From Flavobacterium laiguense (GTDB lineage: Bacteria; Bacteroidota; Bacteroidia; Flavobacteriales; Flavobacteriaceae): a stretch of 64,000 bases of DNA. The DNA lies in the NCBI RefSeq assembly GCF_003097655.1, contig NZ_QCZH01000005.1, forward strand, positions 1 through 64,000, in the 5' to 3' direction. The notes under the pieces were generated by a model, which saw only the letters and a program-made list of their open reading frames with translations, was not told the DNA's origin and did no database searches. Both the position numbers and the translations under genes were made by a program. Every line of letters starts with the position of its first letter. Position 1 is the stretch's first letter. This document shows, piece after piece, positions 8,088 to 16,134 of this stretch.

Positions 8088-8849
8088 TTACCCTTTCAAA
8101 TAAGCTTCTCTAACTTTCTTAAACAAGTTAGATGAATAAACAAATTCTACGATAGCTTCGTTGTCAGTTAAGAAAATATCTTCATTGGTTCCTTCCCAAG
8201 CTTTAAGGCCGTTTTTTAGAAATGTAATTTTATCTCCAATTTCCATTACCGAGTTCATATCATGGGTGTTTACCACCGTAGTGATGTTGTATTCTTCGGT
8301 GATTTCTTTGATAAGGTTGTCAATCAATATGGCTGTATTGGGGTCTAATCCGGAATTAGGTTCGTCACAAAATAAATATTTTGGGTTGTTTACAATGGCA
8401 CGGGCAATAGCAACCCTTTTTTGCATACCACCAGAAATCTCCGAAGGTAATTTTTTATGAGCACCAATTAAGTTAACTCTTTTTAAAACAAAATCTACTC
8501 GCTTTTGAATTTTTTCGTTGCTATCGTTAGTGAACATTTTCAATGGAAAACCTACGTTTTCGGCAACGGTCATACTGTCAAAAAGGGCGCTGCCTTGAAA
8601 AAGCATGCCAATTTCGGTGCGTATTTCTCGTTTTTCATCAGTGTTCAATTCGGAATAGATTCGCCCGTCAAAAGAAATGGTTCCTACTTCTGGGGTATGA
8701 ATTCCTAATAGTGATTTTAATAAAACCGTTTTTCCCGATCCACTTTGGCCAATAATCAAATTGGTCTTCCCTGCTTCAAAAACACAGGAAACCCCTTTTA
8801 GAATTTTGACGCCACCAAATGATTTTTCTATATTTTTTATTTCGATCAT
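8088..8849 (-). CDS. mlaF: Mla-type ABC transporter ATPase
   Basis: About 253 residues. Walker A GQSGSGKT is at 34-41, the signature SGGMQKR near 138 and Walker B YLFCDEPNSGLDP near 160, followed by NTHDM (H-loop). The GIHTPEVG and DEPNSGLDP forms are characteristic of MlaF/Ttg2A ATPases that power phospholipid transport between inner and outer membrane. The ATG at 8849 overlaps the TGA of the permease gene (ATGA), so the two are coupled. A longer frame to 8909 exists but would lie inside the permease. No MlaD-like gene is adjacent. Confidence 0.88.
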   Translation of the reverse strand: MIEIKNIEKSFGGVKILKGVSCVFEAGKTNLIIGQSGSGKTVLLKSLLGIHTPEVGTISFDGRIYSELNTDEKREIRTEIGMLFQGSALFDSMTVAENVGFPLKMFTNDSNEKIQKRVDFVLKRVNLIGAHKKLPSEISGGMQKRVAIARAIVNNPKYLFCDEPNSGLDPNTAILIDNLIKEITEEYNITTVVNTHDMNSVMEIGDKITFLKNGLKAWEGTNEDIFLTDNEAIVEFVYSSNLFKKVREAYLKG

Positions 8850-9595
8850 TGCGTTAAAAGTAATTGCGTTAATATGTAATTCATCAAGATAATGGTTACC
8901 GATGTCCAAACAAATGAAACAGTACTTGCTTTACCAACCTCTAGAGCTCCGCCTTTCATGTAAAAACCATGAAAAGAGGGTATTGTGGCTAGGAACATTC
9001 CGAAGATAAACGTTTTTAGAAAAGCATAAAATACATGGAAAGTGTTAAAATCTCTCTGCAGACCTTCGATGAAATCTGTACTTGCTCCAAAACCACCATA
9101 TACAGTGGCAACATATCCGCCAAAAATCCCCAAAAACATACTGATACCTACCAAAAATGGATACAACATTAAAGCGATTATTTTTGGAAAAACCAGATAA
9201 TTCAAGGAGTTTACTCCCATTACTTCGAGTGCGTCAATTTGTTCGGTAACACGCATGGATCCTATACTGGAAGTGATAAATGATCCCATTTTTCCTGCCA
9301 TAACGATGGACATAAAGGTAGGGGCAAATTCTAAAATCATGGATTGTCTTGTTGCAAATCCGATGAGGTATTTTGGGATGAATGAATTGGTTAGGTTTAA
9401 AGCGGTTTGAATGGCAACAACTCCACCAACAAAGAAAGAAATGAAGGCGACAATTCCTAATGAGTCAATAATTAGGTCGTCTACTTCTTTGAAAATAAGA
9501 CCTTTCATTACGGACCATTTTGTTGGTTTTTTGAAAATTTCTTTCCACATCAAAAAATATTTCCCGATTTGGGAGGTATAGCGAATGAGCATCAT
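8846..9595 (-). CDS. mlaE: MlaE family ABC permease
   Basis: A 249-residue inner-membrane protein of the MlaE/TrbI-like permease family. It has the amphipathic N-terminal helix, then about five or six membrane segments, with FVGGVVAIQTAL (about residue 56), EFAPTFMSIVMAGKMGS and the conserved EQIDALEVMGVNSLNYLVFPK region (about 136-160), which contacts the ATPase. It exports or imports phospholipid together with MlaF. It is the first gene of a two-gene unit with mlaF (4-nt overlap). Confidence 0.9.
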   Translation of the reverse strand: MMLIRYTSQIGKYFLMWKEIFKKPTKWSVMKGLIFKEVDDLIIDSLGIVAFISFFVGGVVAIQTALNLTNSFIPKYLIGFATRQSMILEFAPTFMSIVMAGKMGSFITSSIGSMRVTEQIDALEVMGVNSLNYLVFPKIIALMLYPFLVGISMFLGIFGGYVATVYGGFGASTDFIEGLQRDFNTFHVFYAFLKTFIFGMFLATIPSFHGFYMKGGALEVGKASTVSFVWTSVTIILMNYILTQLLLTQ

Positions 9596-9650
9596 AGTTT
9601 TATAGTATATGGGCTAAATTACAAACTTGTTGTGAGTTATGGGTTTTACC

Positions 9651-10499
9651 TTAGAAAAGTTTTTGTTTCATTTTTTGTAAACGATAGTTTCTGATGAAAC
9701 GAGCTTGATCATTTGTAACCAATAACGGGGTTTTTGCTTTTTTGGCTTTCCAGAAGCCTTTAATGTAATCAAAGAAAAGAAGCGGTTTCTTTTTCATCAT
9801 GGCTAATTTAGCTGATGAAATTGTGGTTATGAAAAAACCGTAACCCAAAGTGTAAAAAGACTCTCCTTGTTTGTAACGCGCTGCTTTGTTGTAATTGGCA
9901 CCGGTAGGTTTTAGATGTTTGATAATTAAAGAAGCATCGGTAACTACTTTCCAATTATAAAATTTGGAAAGCAATTCATCAACAGTATCCCATCCCATCG
10001 CGGGTTTTAAATTGCCTATTTGTAAAAAACATTCTTTTCGATAGGCTTTAAAAGCACCTCGAATATGATCTTTATCGGTTAAGTTTTCCAGTATCCATTC
10101 TCCATTTTTTTCTACATAAGCAAAACCTCCTGCCATACCAACCGTTGGGTCGTTTTTGAAAATATTTAGTATGGTTTCAAAATAATTATTTGGAATGATT
10201 AAATCGCCGTCTAGTTTTACAATAATATCGTAATTATCATCTAAAGTTTCAAACCCTTTATGAAATGCCTGAATCACCTTGCTTCCCGGTAAATGTATCG
10301 CCTCTGACGTTTTGTTGACTAAAGTAATAAACGGATTGTCTTTGGCAAAAGCCAAAACAATTTCGGCAGTTTTATCCGTAGAATTGTCATTGACAACCAC
10401 CACTTTTTTGGGCAAAACAGTTTGTGAAATGAGAGATTGTAATGTTAAAGCGATAAAAGCTTCTTCGTTATAGGCGGGGATAACTATGTAGTAGTTCAT
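9651..10499 (-). CDS. Family 2 glycosyltransferase
   Basis: A 282-residue GT-A fold enzyme. The N terminus IVIPAYNEEAFIALTLQSL holds the UDP-sugar-binding start, VVVNDNSTDKT is the nucleotide loop (about 34-44), and VKLDGDLIIP (about 94-103) contains the DxD metal motif. A C-terminal basic region (GFWKAKKAKTPLLV) may touch the membrane, but no clear helix is present. It probably adds a sugar to a cell-surface glycan. It lies 100 bp downstream of the methyltransferase on the same strand, with an inverted repeat between them. Confidence 0.85.
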   Translation of the reverse strand: MNYYIVIPAYNEEAFIALTLQSLISQTVLPKKVVVVNDNSTDKTAEIVLAFAKDNPFITLVNKTSEAIHLPGSKVIQAFHKGFETLDDNYDIIVKLDGDLIIPNNYFETILNIFKNDPTVGMAGGFAYVEKNGEWILENLTDKDHIRGAFKAYRKECFLQIGNLKPAMGWDTVDELLSKFYNWKVVTDASLIIKHLKPTGANYNKAARYKQGESFYTLGYGFFITTISSAKLAMMKKKPLLFFDYIKGFWKAKKAKTPLLVTNDQARFIRNYRLQKMKQKLF

Positions 10500-10527
10500 T
10501 TAAAAAATTTTAAATTTTTTGATTTTT

Positions 10528-10599
10528 GATTTTAGATTAACGATTTGTTGTAAAGCGTTAATTAAAAATAAAAAAATCAGAAATCGTTAATCTACAATC
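10528..10599. repeat. Inverted repeat with AATCGTTAATCTAC core
   Basis: The left arm (10528-10546) and right arm (10581-10599) match at 18 of 19 positions as an inverted repeat. The right arm holds AAATCGTTAATCTAC, found again exactly at 18208-18222 beyond gcvP, so this is a dispersed intergenic element. Placed between methyltransferase and glycosyltransferase genes, it could act as an RNA hairpin. No strong T-run follows. Confidence 0.5.
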
Positions 10600-11127
10600 T
10601 TAAATCTTGATTTTCTCTGCGTAAACAATATAATATCTCGGAGTGAAAAATCGCAATAATGGGCGAAATCCAATTTTTTTAACGGGATGCGTAAATTTTT
10701 CTCTATCGATTATTTTCCAACCAGTTTTTTCTAACAACCAGTCCAATTGCCAATCTTCAAACTCATGGTAATGTCTGTCCCACATGTCGGTTTTGCTGCG
10801 ATATGCAGAAGAAAACCAAAGACGCAAAGGAATTGATATTACTAATTTACCTGATTTTATTTCTTTTAAAATAGTGTAGGGGTTGAGTAAATGTTCGAAA
10901 ATTTCAAAAGCAGTTACTATATCTTGTTTACCCTCCGAAAAAACATTTTGATTCTCGTCTAAATCTTCTCCAGTAGTGTTTTTTACAGTAAAACCTTCTT
11001 CTTTCATGATTTTAGAAAAAGGATTTTCTACACCCAAATCTAATATGGTTTCGGATGTTGAGATGTGTTTTCTTAAAAATTCTAAAGTATGTTTGAATCT
11101 TTTATTGGGAAATGTTTTTTCGTACAT
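10600..11127 (-). CDS. SAM-dependent methyltransferase (small, class I-like)
   Basis: A 175-residue protein with ILDLGVENPFSKIMKEEGF (SAM motif I, DLGxExP variant, about residues 28-46), DIVTAFEIFEHLLNP (motif IV, the FEHLLNP form common in Methyltransf_11/23 proteins, about 69-83) and a C-terminal strand region. It is shorter than most class I enzymes (200-250 residues). The substrate is unknown; the glycosyltransferase next door hints at a surface-glycan role. Confidence 0.7.
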   Translation of the reverse strand: MYEKTFPNKRFKHTLEFLRKHISTSETILDLGVENPFSKIMKEEGFTVKNTTGEDLDENQNVFSEGKQDIVTAFEIFEHLLNPYTILKEIKSGKLVISIPLRLWFSSAYRSKTDMWDRHYHEFEDWQLDWLLEKTGWKIIDREKFTHPVKKIGFRPLLRFFTPRYYIVYAEKIKI

Positions 11128-11166
11128 GTTTTTTTATTTTAACTATCGCTTTCGCTTTAGAGTTTG

Positions 11167-11174
11167 CAAATATA
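11167..11174 (-). promoter_or_regulatory. -7 box upstream of the methyltransferase
   Basis: On the minus strand this reads TATATTTG, an exact TAnnTTTG match, 39 nt before the ATG at 11127. No convincing -33 element. Confidence 0.4.
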
Positions 11175-11265
11175 AAGATTCTGTTTCTTATACCGTTTGT
11201 AATAGGGTTTGTAATTTGAAATTTGTCCAAACTTGCTTCAATGACGTTTCTTTAAGGGCGGTTTT

Positions 11266-11335
11266 GTCATTCCGACGAAGGAGGAATCACACTAGTGTCT
11301 CGCCTAATGTGATTTCTCCCTTTGGTCAAAATAAC
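11266..11335. repeat. Palindromic intergenic repeat
   Basis: The stretch from 11128 to 11462 has no gene. Within it, gtcattccgacgaagga-ggaatcaca pairs imperfectly with tgtgatttctccctttggtcaaaat, giving a long hairpin. Elements starting GTCATTCCGA are a familiar dispersed intergenic repeat in Flavobacterium-like genomes, from general knowledge. No other full copy was seen in this window. Confidence 0.5.
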
Positions 11336-11390
11336 AAACTATGCGGTTTTGGCAGGGCGAATTCTTAAGGAAAGGAGATTGAATATTTTT

Positions 11391-11432
11391 TAAAAAAAGA
11401 AAGCCCACTGCACTAAATAAAAGTGAGTGGGC
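11391..11432 (-). terminator. Rho-independent terminator of the FabH-like gene
   Basis: Stem GCCCACT..CACT / AGTG..AGTGGGC (11403-11432) followed on the minus strand by a T-rich run. It lies about 30 nt beyond the stop at 11463. Confidence 0.75.
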
Positions 11433-11462
11433 TTGGAATAAATAAGCGTACAGCTTATTAGT

Positions 11463-12521
11463 TTAATGTCTATATACAAAGGCATTGATATTCATTCCAG
11501 CTCCAACAGAAGCAAAAATGACTACATCTCCTTTATTGATTTCCTGATCTTGAATTTCTCCTCGAATAAGAAGGTCGTAAAGAGTAGGTACTGTTGCAAC
11601 ACTGCTGTTTCCTAGTTCATGTATGCTCATCGGCATAATGTTTTTGGGAGGGGTTTGTCCGTATAATTTATAAAAACGATGAATAATAGCTTCGTCCATT
11701 TTTTCGTTGGCTTGATGAATAAGGATTTTTTTAACATCCCCAATTGCAATGCCACTTTGGTCTAAACAGCTTTTCATGGCTGCAGGAACTTGGCTTAAGG
11801 CAAATTCATAAATTTTACGACCGTACATTTTGATGTACTTGGTGTCTGGATTTAACTCAGGGTTGTATGATTTTCCGAAGTAAAGGAAGTTGGCTTCCTC
11901 TGCTGCATAAGTTGCGCTTTCATAGGATAACATTCCAGTTTCATCATCTGAGGCTTCTATAACTGAAGCGCCAGCTCCATCAGAGTAGATCATAGAGTCT
12001 CTGTCGTGGTCATCGACTACGCGAGACAATGTTTCTCCTCCTATGACAAGGCATTTTTTTGCCATGCCAGATTTTATGAATGCATTGGCTTGCAATACGC
12101 CTTCAATCCAACCCGGGCAACCAAAAAGAATGTCGTAAGCGACGCATTTTGGGTTCTTTATTTGTAATTTATGTTTGACTCTTGTGGCTAAGCTTGGAAT
12201 AATATCCGATTGTGTTGTGCCAAATTTCACATCGCCAAAATTATGGGCAAAAATAATATAGTCTAAGGTTTCTGGATCTATTCCAGCATTTTCTATTGCT
12301 TTTTGAGAGGCAAAAAAAGCCAAGTCTGAAGCGGTATAATGATCCTCGGCATATCTTCTTTTTTCGATACCGGTAATGCCTTTGAATTTATTAATTATGA
12401 TTTCGTTTGGGTGTGCCAATGGAGAACCATCTTCATTTAAAAAAACATGTTCGCTAAAGTCGGTATTGCTTATTTTTTTCTCAGGAATATAACTTCCTAT
12501 TCCACTTATTTTTATTTTCAT
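11463..12521 (-). CDS. FabH-like 3-oxoacyl-ACP synthase III family protein
   Basis: A 352-residue thiolase-fold condensing enzyme. Catalytic triad visible: Cys135 in LFGCPGWIEG, His269 in ILIHQAN and Asn305 in HELGNSSVATVP; SDGAGASV near 180 is the usual structural motif. The active-site surroundings (FGCPG) and the 20-residue insertion near residue 28 differ from housekeeping FabH, so it may make a specialised acyl chain, for example for flexirubin-like or lipid products. No other fatty-acid genes are adjacent, and the gene has its own terminator. Confidence 0.85.
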   Translation of the reverse strand: MKIKISGIGSYIPEKKISNTDFSEHVFLNEDGSPLAHPNEIIINKFKGITGIEKRRYAEDHYTASDLAFFASQKAIENAGIDPETLDYIIFAHNFGDVKFGTTQSDIIPSLATRVKHKLQIKNPKCVAYDILFGCPGWIEGVLQANAFIKSGMAKKCLVIGGETLSRVVDDHDRDSMIYSDGAGASVIEASDDETGMLSYESATYAAEEANFLYFGKSYNPELNPDTKYIKMYGRKIYEFALSQVPAAMKSCLDQSGIAIGDVKKILIHQANEKMDEAIIHRFYKLYGQTPPKNIMPMSIHELGNSSVATVPTLYDLLIRGEIQDQEINKGDVVIFASVGAGMNINAFVYRH

Positions 12522-12782
12522 TTTGATAAATTCCAGATATATATCGGCTAAATTAATTATAAAAAATGTATAAAAGGCAAAATATTTACTATGCGTGCAT
12601 ATAAATGCAGAATATCAAATATATTGCAAAAATATTGAATATTTTTTATTGAATATTATCAAATGATGCGTTTTGTTTTTAGAAGTGTTAAAAATAACAA
12701 AGTGTGTGTTTTTTGTTAAAAGATTTTTTTTGTTAAATAAAGATTGTATTTGTTAAATCAGAAAGTGATTAAATTTTTCACC
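12522..12782. other. AT-rich intergenic region
   Basis: No coding potential on either strand. It separates the FabH-like and WYL regulator genes, which face away from each other. A 7/8 match to the -7 box (TAATTTAG) lies at 12549-12556 for the minus-strand gene. T-runs near 12723-12732 may give bent DNA. The operator at 12783 belongs to the regulator. Confidence 0.5.
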
Positions 12783-12799
12783 CCGTCATATTTTGACGG
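12783..12799. promoter_or_regulatory. Perfect inverted repeat, likely operator of the WYL regulator
   Basis: CCGTCA-TATTT-TGACGG: 6-bp arms with a 5-nt centre, 35 bp before the regulator ATG and next to a near -7 box (TAATTTAG at 12810-12817). WYL regulators of the BrxR/CapW type bind inverted repeats in their own promoters, so autoregulation is likely. It is GC-rich in an AT-rich context, which argues against chance. Confidence 0.65.
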
Positions 12800-12834
12800 A
12801 CTAATGTCCTAATTTAGCAATAAATAAAGAAAAG

Positions 12835-13725
12835 ATGGCAAAAGTTGATTTTTACAAAAGGTATTTATACATCATCGACAGATTAAAATCGGTTCCTTGC
12901 AATTTTGTGGACTTGCAGGAATATGTAATTTCAAAATTTGAAAATAGCGATAAATATATTGATTATTCCCCACGCACTTTCGACCGTGACAGAGAAGATA
13001 TTGAAAGTTTGTTCGGGATTAGTATTGAATACGACCGAAAAGACAGAGTCTACAGGATAAAAGACGAAATCGAAGACCCATCGGTTTCTAGAATGATTGA
13101 GGCTTTCTCGATTCATCAGGCACTAAAGGAAGGAGGCAAAATAGCACCGAGCATTCACCTAGAAAGCCGAAAAGCTTCTGGAACTCATTTGATAAATGGC
13201 TTGTTGTACGCCATTCAAAATCATTTACAAATTAACTTTACACATACCAAATTTTGGGATATGAAAATTACCCAACGTACCGTCAAGCCCATCGCAATTA
13301 AGGAAGCCCAACACCGCTGGTATCTGATTGCGCAAGATACTAAAAATGGAGAAATCAGGAATTTTGGTCTTGACCGAATTAGTGAATTGAAGATTTCGGA
13401 TATTCAATTGAAACGCATTCCTTTTGATGTGGAGAAACATTATCAACACGCTTTTGGAATTGAAACGTATGAGCTGGCACAAAAAGTGGTTTTAGAATTT
13501 ACTTGGCAACAGGGAAATTACATCAAATCGTTTCCGTTACACGCTTCGCAAAAGATTATTTCGGATACGGAAGATGCTTTGGTAGTTGAATTATACATTC
13601 ATCCAACAAATGATTTCACCATGGAATTACTCAAATATGGAGATCAGGTAGAAGTATTGGAACCCAAACAACTTAGAGATGCGGTAAAAGAAAGAATATC
13701 TGAAATGATTACAATATACAACTAA
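12835..13725 (+). CDS. WYL-domain transcriptional regulator
   Basis: A 296-residue protein. An N-terminal winged helix-turn-helix (about 1-75, ending YSPRTFDRDREDIESLFGI), a WYL-type domain (about 135-205, with VKPIAIKEAQHRWYLIAQD and NFGLDRISEL) and a C-terminal WCX-like part (about 215-296) give the usual layout. The YL and LDRI positions match the ligand-binding WYL motif. Family members, including BrxR and CapW, repress phage-defence genes and respond to a nucleic-acid or nucleotide signal. A perfect inverted repeat precedes it and a nuclease lies 0.9 kb downstream. Confidence 0.88.
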   Translation: MAKVDFYKRYLYIIDRLKSVPCNFVDLQEYVISKFENSDKYIDYSPRTFDRDREDIESLFGISIEYDRKDRVYRIKDEIEDPSVSRMIEAFSIHQALKEGGKIAPSIHLESRKASGTHLINGLLYAIQNHLQINFTHTKFWDMKITQRTVKPIAIKEAQHRWYLIAQDTKNGEIRNFGLDRISELKISDIQLKRIPFDVEKHYQHAFGIETYELAQKVVLEFTWQQGNYIKSFPLHASQKIISDTEDALVVELYIHPTNDFTMELLKYGDQVEVLEPKQLRDAVKERISEMITIYN

Positions 13726-13774
13726 TGGCAAATCAACGGTAAAAACTAATAGAATTCAATCAAAATAGAACTAA

Positions 13775-14356
13775 GTGGCAACCAATAAACTTAAAATAAA
13801 TCTTTTCGGAGAAGTCTGGAAACTAAAACAGTTATTGCTTCCCCTAGAGCTTTTAAAAACATTTGAGGAAACAGCCAGTAGAATGAAACAGCCTTTAATA
13901 GAAGTTATAATAGATCCTTTCTTTTACCATTACCTCAAAAGTAAGACAATCCAATCCGTAGAAGATTTACAAGGAAAGAGCATAGAAAGACTTATCAATT
14001 CAACAAAAAATCAAATCGAGATATGGTATAAAAACAAAAAGGTTCAAAAATTAAAAATCAATGATTTAAAAGAAGAATTATTACTGTTCCCATTGTACAA
14101 CACAACAATTCATAATAAAAATTCTAGTTTAGAGGATGGAATTTATATTGAGCAAAAAGAAATAGGTCTAGTGGGAAGCTTCGAAATTAATACAGATGAT
14201 TTTAATATTAATAACCTAGAATTCCAATTGGTTCAAACAAAAGAGGATATATTTTTAATAAACTTGATGTATAAAAATCAAGCTTTAGTTTGCAAAAAGA
14301 AAGACACATTAATCACGTTCCAAAATTGTTTCGAAATAAATAGTACTGCTAAATAA
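13775..14356 (+). CDS. Unknown protein downstream of the WYL regulator
   Basis: I do not recognise this 193-residue protein. It starts at GTG 13775, 49 nt after the regulator stop. The N-terminal third is helical (KLKQLLLPLELLKTFEETASRMK); the remainder alternates short strands with Lys/Asn-rich loops, without signal peptide or membrane helix. After its TAA (14354-14356) the same reading frame stays open for 97 more codons to 14647, so the gene may be a truncated form of a longer one. Low GC like its neighbours. Probably cotranscribed with the regulator. Confidence 0.6.
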   Translation: MATNKLKINLFGEVWKLKQLLLPLELLKTFEETASRMKQPLIEVIIDPFFYHYLKSKTIQSVEDLQGKSIERLINSTKNQIEIWYKNKKVQKLKINDLKEELLLFPLYNTTIHNKNSSLEDGIYIEQKEIGLVGSFEINTDDFNINNLEFQLVQTKEDIFLINLMYKNQALVCKKKDTLITFQNCFEINSTAK

Positions 14357-14647
14357 CATTGGCAAATATCTGATAAAGTCTCATTTCCCAAGATCGCTCC
14401 GTTTATAGTAAACCAAAACGTAATTGCTCACAGTGACTTTGGCTTTGACTTTCCGGTTTTGGACAAAACACTTAACTATGATGGTTTACCAACTCTAGAT
14501 TACAATAAATTTGCGCTTACAGGATTTACAAATCAAATTTGGCTAACTTGTGCCGAGAACATCAAATTCCCCTTAATCATCATGATGCTGTATGTGCCCC
14601 AGGGCTTGTGCGGAATTGTATTTAAGGAGTTTATAAGAAATAGTTAG
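14357..14647 (+). pseudogene. Possible coding remnant continuing the upstream frame
   Basis: A 97-codon open stretch in the same frame as the preceding gene, directly after its TAA, without an ATG. The only start codons are internal, such as TTG 14459 (62 codons). Its composition (FGFDFPVLDKTLNYDGLPTL) looks protein-like, but I cannot assign a family. It may be the 3' part of a gene broken by the stop codon, or a fragment of a different decayed gene. The stretch 14357-14666 otherwise holds only the leader of the nuclease gene. Confidence 0.35.
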
Positions 14648-14666
14648 ATCAAAAAAAACAAAAAAT

Positions 14667-15977
14667 ATGACAGAAAATACAGTTGAAGAAATTGTTGTTG
14701 AAGAAAAAACAAATATGGAAGGAGTCAAAAACCTGCTTGAAAAGGTAGGTTTAATTCAAAAGAAATATGACGACATCGCCGAAATTACTGGAGAGAAATT
14801 TAATATTTTTTCATTACTTAACTTAACAAGTAATGAAGTGCGAACACATTCAGCATTTATTGGAGAACTTTTGAATATAAAAGGTTCGCACGGATTGAAA
14901 GATATTCCGTTGAGACTTTTTATTCAAATGTTGGAAAATAAATTCATACACATCGAGAATAGAGATGAAGAATCTGAAAAGATGATTGATTCGGAGAGAT
15001 TCAAAATCGATACCAATGCGGCAAAAACGACTATTGAAAAACATATTGGTAAATTGAACGATGAAAAAACTGAAGGAGGGCGCATTGACATTATTGTAGA
15101 AGACAGTGGAAAAAAAGCTCTTATTATTGAAAATAAAATTTATGCAGGAGAGCAAGAAAATCAACTGATTAGATACTATAATTACGACAAGAAATCGCCT
15201 ATTTTGTTTTTAACTTTAAGAGGGAGTGAGCCTAAATCAGCAAAAAGATTGGTTAAAAACGAAGATTATTTCAACATTTCCTACAAGGAGGATATTACAA
15301 AATGGTTGGGGGATTGCATAAAAGAAGCGACAGACAAACCGATGCTTAGAGAGGTATTGAAACAATATGTTTATTTGATTAAAAAATTAACAGGACAAAC
15401 AATTAATAAAGTTATGAGTAGCGAGATACAAGATACCATTTTTAAAAATTTTTCAGCAGCTGAACAAATAGTAAAAGATTTTGAAAATGCAAAAAATAAA
15501 ATACGTAATAATGTAAGGGAAAGTGTTATCCGAAAATTAAAATCCAAATTAGGGTTAACGTTTGATATTAATATTCATAATAAGGTACAAGAAAAAAATT
15601 CTGGTATATGGTTAAGATTTAAAACTCCTAAAACAGATAGTATTATTTTTGGGATAGAGCCTTTCAGTGGTAACGGGAATGAAAGAAATAGACTTTTTTA
15701 TGGAGTTTTAGATTTGCAAGGTAAGAATAAGGATGTTTTTATTGAAAACGGATTTTCTAATACTGAAAAGGGTTGGTGGAGAGAAAGAAAAAGTTTTGAA
15801 AGTTTAGAAAATTTATATGTTGATTTTGATAATATTCAGTTTCTTGAATTTTTAGGGAAAAACAAAGAAAACCAAGAAAAAATAGCAGAAAGTATTTCTA
15901 GTCAATTAATTAAATATATAAATAGCAAAAGCGAGCTCATTGTTAAAATTTGTAATGAAATAGAAAAAAAAGAATAA
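14667..15977 (+). CDS. PD-(D/E)XK nuclease family protein
   Basis: A 436-residue protein. The N-terminal FNIFSLLNLTSNEVRTHSAFIGELLN (46-70 region) and GGRIDIIVED..ALIIENKIYAGEQENQL (138-167) fit the PD-(D/E)XK superfamily group found in defence islands. Asp141, Glu155 and Lys157 form the D...ExK active site, with Gln166 as an extra conserved residue. The C-terminal half (about 250-436) is a helical and beta region of unknown role, perhaps target recognition. No methylase is adjacent, so it is not an ordinary restriction pair. It ends in a clear terminator. Confidence 0.8.
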   Translation: MTENTVEEIVVEEKTNMEGVKNLLEKVGLIQKKYDDIAEITGEKFNIFSLLNLTSNEVRTHSAFIGELLNIKGSHGLKDIPLRLFIQMLENKFIHIENRDEESEKMIDSERFKIDTNAAKTTIEKHIGKLNDEKTEGGRIDIIVEDSGKKALIIENKIYAGEQENQLIRYYNYDKKSPILFLTLRGSEPKSAKRLVKNEDYFNISYKEDITKWLGDCIKEATDKPMLREVLKQYVYLIKKLTGQTINKVMSSEIQDTIFKNFSAAEQIVKDFENAKNKIRNNVRESVIRKLKSKLGLTFDINIHNKVQEKNSGIWLRFKTPKTDSIIFGIEPFSGNGNERNRLFYGVLDLQGKNKDVFIENGFSNTEKGWWRERKSFESLENLYVDFDNIQFLEFLGKNKENQEKIAESISSQLIKYINSKSELIVKICNEIEKKE

Positions 15978-15996
15978 TAAGTTTTCTTATTTATCA

Positions 15997-16035
15997 AAAA
16001 CCTTTGTCAACTTCCATTGGCAAAGGTTTTTTTTT
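15997..16035 (+). terminator. Rho-independent terminator after the nuclease
   Basis: Stem AAAACCTTTG (15997-16006) / CAAAGGTTTT (16021-16030) with a 14-nt loop, followed by more T residues. It lies 20 nt past the nuclease stop. Confidence 0.8.
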
Positions 16036-16101
16036 ATGTCTTTTCGCAAGCAGAACACTAAAAATTTTTCCGCTCCGCCGCCTTTTGGCAGGCTCTGCAT
16101 T

Positions 16102-16109
16102 TAGATTTG
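16102..16109 (+). promoter_or_regulatory. -7 box in a GC-rich leader (first copy)
   Basis: TAGATTTG, exact match to TAnnTTTG, 25 nt before the ATG at 16135. It is preceded by a GC-rich stretch (ccgctccgccgccttttggcag). The same TTTAGATTTG with a GC-rich stretch before it recurs at 17664-17674 ahead of the Asp-box gene. A TTTG at 16084 is only 14 nt upstream, short for a -33 box. Confidence 0.5.
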
Positions 16110-16134
16110 TATCGAATAATCAAAACAAGGTACT

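Noticed and set aside
10976..11368. 130-codon plus-strand frame across the methyltransferase start
   Set aside because: It lies opposite the methyltransferase and runs into a palindromic repeat; protein features are absent.
14459..14647. Independent 62-codon gene
   Set aside because: Only a TTG start and no known family; its frame continues from the upstream gene, so it is treated as a remnant.
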